From CAZTLI01 sp964614375 (GTDB taxonomy: Bacteria; Chloroflexota; Anaerolineae; Aggregatilineales; Phototrophicaceae): a stretch of 13,374 nt of DNA. The DNA is taken from the NCBI GenBank assembly GCA_964614375.1, contig CAZTLI010000108.1:1-13374 (forward strand), in the 5' to 3' direction. The notes beneath the pieces are model-generated. The model made no database searches. It saw only the letters and a list, made by a program, of their open reading frames with translations, and was not told where the DNA came from. Position numbers and translations under genes: made by a program. Each line of letters starts with the position of its first letter. The stretch's first letter is position 1. This document shows, piece by piece, positions 11,403 to 13,374 of this stretch.

Positions 11403-12587
11403 ATGATGTCTTGTATGCAACTACGCACGTCTTATGCCTATTTACTGATCCTTCCGCTGTTCCTATTGACCGTAATGTTGGTCGCGGCGCAAGCGAGCGA
11501 TAGCGGTGAACTGGCCTATGTGACCAATCGCTCCGAAGGAACGACGCCGTTTTTCCCGATTCAGCTTGTAACCACCGATGGCGTGGTGGTTGATGCGTGG
11601 TTTCCTGATGGCTGTTTGTGGATTGGGGATCTGGTGTGGTTCAGCGACGGACGGGGATTGGTCTATAGCTGCACAACCCGGCAAAGCTGGAATGATATTC
11701 GGTACAATATTGAAATCTTCACACATAACCTCGACAGCAGCGAGATTGTCAACATCACCCATCACGACGCCGAAGTCGAAGTTCGGCCCGTGATTTCGCC
11801 GGATGGAACGCGCGTTGTGTTCACAAGCAATCGTCAATGGTATACGGAAAGCTCTGGCGCACGCGATTTTACCAATCTATTCCTGATGGACAGCGACGGC
11901 GGCAGTGTGCGTCAACTGACCTTTGCACCTGCCGATACCAGTCCGCCCGTGTGGTTGACCGATAGTTCCGGCATCGTCTTCGCGGCGCAGCAGGACATTG
12001 AAGGCGAGGACGCGCCACAGGATGGCAGCAATTCATGGTACGATGCTGAAATCTATCGCATCGACATCACACAAACCGAACCAGCGCTCATTCGTCTGAC
12101 CGACAACGGCCTGAATGACTATTCGCCTGCGGTCTCGCCCGATGGCTCGACGATTGCCTATCTCACATTTGACGAACCGACACGCACCATCGTCCTGCAA
12201 TGGATGTCTATCAACGGCAGTCCACTCGGTCAAGTCGTCGTGACGCAATTGGCTGCCGATCAGCGTGATGGCAATCTCGGCTTTGATTTGTGGGAACGGA
12301 TGGTGGATTGGTCGCCGGATGGCGCGTCGATTCTATTCTCGAATGGCGAGATATATCACATCGACCTCGCAACCCGGACAGTCACCCGTCTGACCGCAAC
12401 GACCACCGTCCTCGAACGCTGTGCGCGCTGGTCGCCAGATGGCACACAGATTGCCTATAATGCGAATTTGTTTGCGAACGGCAGCGATTGGGATGTGTAC
12501 CTTATGTATGCCGATGGCAGCAACCCGCATCCCCTGACCGATTCCACAGGCAGCGATTCATGCCCACAGTGGCGACCCTTACCATAA
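11403..12587 (+). CDS. exported TolB-like PD40 beta-propeller protein
   Basis: 394 residues. ATG codons at 11403 and 11406 both follow AGGA (11393-11396) at usable spacing. Residues ~9-30 form a signal peptide or N-terminal anchor (YLLILPLFLLTVMLVAAQA) with likely cleavage after AQA. The rest is built from PD40/WD40-like blades with the motif SPDGxxIxF: ISPDGTRVVFTSNR (~130), VSPDGSTIAYLTFD (~244), WSPDGASILFSNGE (~302) and WSPDGTQIAYNANL (~342), each followed by IYxIDLxTxxxTRLT-type strands. The degenerate blades between them suggest a six-bladed propeller. TolB in the Tol-Pal system has this fold, but there is no TolB N-terminal domain and no tol or pal gene nearby, so the name would be misleading. 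Many such exported proteins exist without known function; binding of proteins or glycans outside the cell is plausible. Spacing to the Rieske gene is 97 bases, so co-transcription is possible. Confidence 0.87.
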   Translation: MMSCMQLRTSYAYLLILPLFLLTVMLVAAQASDSGELAYVTNRSEGTTPFFPIQLVTTDGVVVDAWFPDGCLWIGDLVWFSDGRGLVYSCTTRQSWNDIRYNIEIFTHNLDSSEIVNITHHDAEVEVRPVISPDGTRVVFTSNRQWYTESSGARDFTNLFLMDSDGGSVRQLTFAPADTSPPVWLTDSSGIVFAAQQDIEGEDAPQDGSNSWYDAEIYRIDITQTEPALIRLTDNGLNDYSPAVSPDGSTIAYLTFDEPTRTIVLQWMSINGSPLGQVVVTQLAADQRDGNLGFDLWERMVDWSPDGASILFSNGEIYHIDLATRTVTRLTATTTVLERCARWSPDGTQIAYNANLFANGSDWDVYLMYADGSNPHPLTDSTGSDSCPQWRPLP

Positions 12588-12620
12588 AATATGAAAGGGG
12601 ACGATCGCAGCAACCGCCCC
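12585..12620 (-). terminator. probable terminator of the alpha/beta hydrolase gene
   Basis: GGGG-A-CG (12597-12603) pairs with CGCCCC (12615-12620), six pairs with a one-base bulge. On the minus strand the stem is followed by TTTCATATTTTAT. It lies 25 bases past the hydrolase stop, and may also serve the convergent propeller gene. Confidence 0.5.
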
Positions 12621-12644
12621 GCGCATATCCACAGTTTTTAGGCG

Positions 12645-13374
12645 CTAATCGCCAATGTAGAAGGTCGTCCGCATCCCCGCGATGCACGACCCATCAAGGT
12701 TACGCACATTGCCCGGCGCATTGAGAAAGGCCAGCGCAATCGAGGTCGGGCAGGGATGGCTTTCGACTGCGCCATGTCCAATACCCGGAAACACAAAATG
12801 GGCACTATTCGATAAATAGTCGGCGGCGGCCTGTCCCCATGACGGCGGCGTAATCGGGTCATACTCGCCCGACATCACCAGCGCCGGTATAGTGCTCACC
12901 ACAGGTTGATTCTCAATCGGATCAGCCGCGGGCACATCCCACGCATCACAATCGACCAACTGCTGCTCGAACCCTTGCAGCATCGGTTCGGCGATTTGTG
13001 GCGGCACATTGGCGGAAAGGGATTCTGCCGCAGCCAGCGAATCAAACGGCAGTTCTTCCCGACATTCGACGCTGGTGAACATGCCTTCGGCGTCATCATC
13101 CACATAGCCGATGGCTTCGTCTACCAAATCGTAGTATTCATCGTCATCGAGCGAGTCGATATAGTCATAATAGGCGTCAATGTCGTCATAACCCAGATAA
13201 TCCATCAACAGGCGGTCAATTTCATCCTCGGAGAGGTCATCGGGCGAGATGCCTTCACCGCCGCCTTCGCCCGTGCCGAACACCTCGTCAATCAGATCGA
13301 AGTATTCATCGTCGTCGAGCGAATCGAGATAATCATAGAACTCGTCCACATCGTCATAGCCCAGATAATCCATC
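12645..13374 (-). CDS. TAP-like alpha/beta hydrolase with acidic repeats (C-terminal part)
   Basis: Only the last ~242 codons are in the window; the true start and the nucleophile-Ser half lie beyond position 13374. The C-terminal part matches the tripeptidyl-aminopeptidase-like branch of alpha/beta hydrolases. MFTSVECREELPFDS is the segment that returns from the lid. PALVMSGEYDPITPPSWG carries the triad Asp (in GEYDP), FVFPGIGHGAV carries the triad His, and the family tail has Cys residues (ESHPCPTS, NLDGSCIAG). N-terminal to this, in the lid position, are two copies of an Asp/Tyr-rich segment (MDYLGYDDVDEFYDY and MDYLGYDDIDAYYDY) spaced by 56 codons. Relatives usually have an unremarkable helical lid here, so the insert is unusual. 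Enzymes of this group are often exported and cleave peptides or esters; signal peptide status cannot be judged. A probable terminator is at 12585-12620. Confidence 0.85.
   Translation of the reverse strand, partial: MDYLGYDDVDEFYDYLDSLDDDEYFDLIDEVFGTGEGGGEGISPDDLSEDEIDRLLMDYLGYDDIDAYYDYIDSLDDDEYYDLVDEAIGYVDDDAEGMFTSVECREELPFDSLAAAESLSANVPPQIAEPMLQGFEQQLVDCDAWDVPAADPIENQPVVSTIPALVMSGEYDPITPPSWGQAAADYLSNSAHFVFPGIGHGAVESHPCPTSIALAFLNAPGNVRNLDGSCIAGMRTTFYIGD
13107..13374 (-). repeat. 56-codon coding repeat in the hydrolase lid
   Basis: Two 33-residue acidic segments, encoded at 13373-13275 and 13205-13107, start with MDYLGYDD and run through SLDDDEY. They are identical at 25 of 33 residues by eye and are offset by exactly 168 bp. 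A Gly/Glu linker (GEGGGEG) and SEDEIDRLL separate them. The DNA also repeats, with both copies starting from the complement of CCAGATAATCCATC. Further copies may lie outside the window. Confidence 0.85.

Noticed and set aside
11403..12587. Naming the propeller protein TolB
   Set aside because: The PD40 blades match, but the TolB N-terminal domain and any tol-pal neighbours are absent.

Overview
The window looks like chromosome from a free-living, moderately GC-rich bacterium. I favour a Chloroflexota (Anaerolineae-like) lineage because it combines a secreted PA14-repeat/SH3 protein, a WD40-like PD40 protein, a TAP-type alpha/beta hydrolase with long acidic inserts, and many solitary genes on both strands. 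That assignment is inference from protein style only; no rRNA or other marker is present. I see no tRNA, rRNA, CRISPR array or transposase.

Layout. 1-373: a tiny Asp/Glu/Tyr-rich protein closed by a strong intrinsic terminator. 374-2548: an Hsp70-like ATPase with a C-terminal beta-sandwich domain of a type usually seen in secreted proteins, followed by a possible coupled 30-codon ORF. 2605-5313: a sigma70-type promoter, a 260-nt leader with an 8-codon ORF and an intrinsic terminator, a catalytically gutted single-domain ABC-F copy, and then an intact two-domain ABC-F ATPase. 5324-7235 (minus): an exported protein with three PA14 and two SH3 domains and its own terminator. 7236-7714: a divergent intergenic region with several dyads. 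7715-8308: a RimJ/RimL-type acetyltransferase. 8309-8630: G-rich intergenic repeats. 8631-9077 (minus): a small unknown protein of STAS-like appearance. 9371-10042: a methionine sulfoxide reductase A whose catalytic cysteine codon is TGA. 10127-11305: a Rieske oxygenase alpha subunit with its own promoter. 11403-12587: an exported PD40/TolB-like propeller. 12645-13374 (minus): the C-terminal part of an alpha/beta hydrolase with a 56-codon acidic repeat.

The strongest discovery is at 9371-10042. The frame reads through a single in-frame TGA exactly at the catalytic position of MsrA (G-TGA-F-W-G). An 8-bp hairpin with an AGUUU loop starts 11 nt after the TGA, as expected of a bacterial SECIS element. 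This is best read as a selenocysteine MsrA that an ordinary gene caller would truncate to an internal start at 9509.

The second is the region upstream of the ABC-F pair. A promoter, a short ORF with a Shine-Dalgarno sequence, a candidate antiterminator segment and a terminator lie in the order expected of a transcription attenuator, an arrangement known for antibiotic-resistance ABC-F genes. The first gene after it is a frame-intact ABC copy that has lost the signature motif, the catalytic Glu and the switch His.
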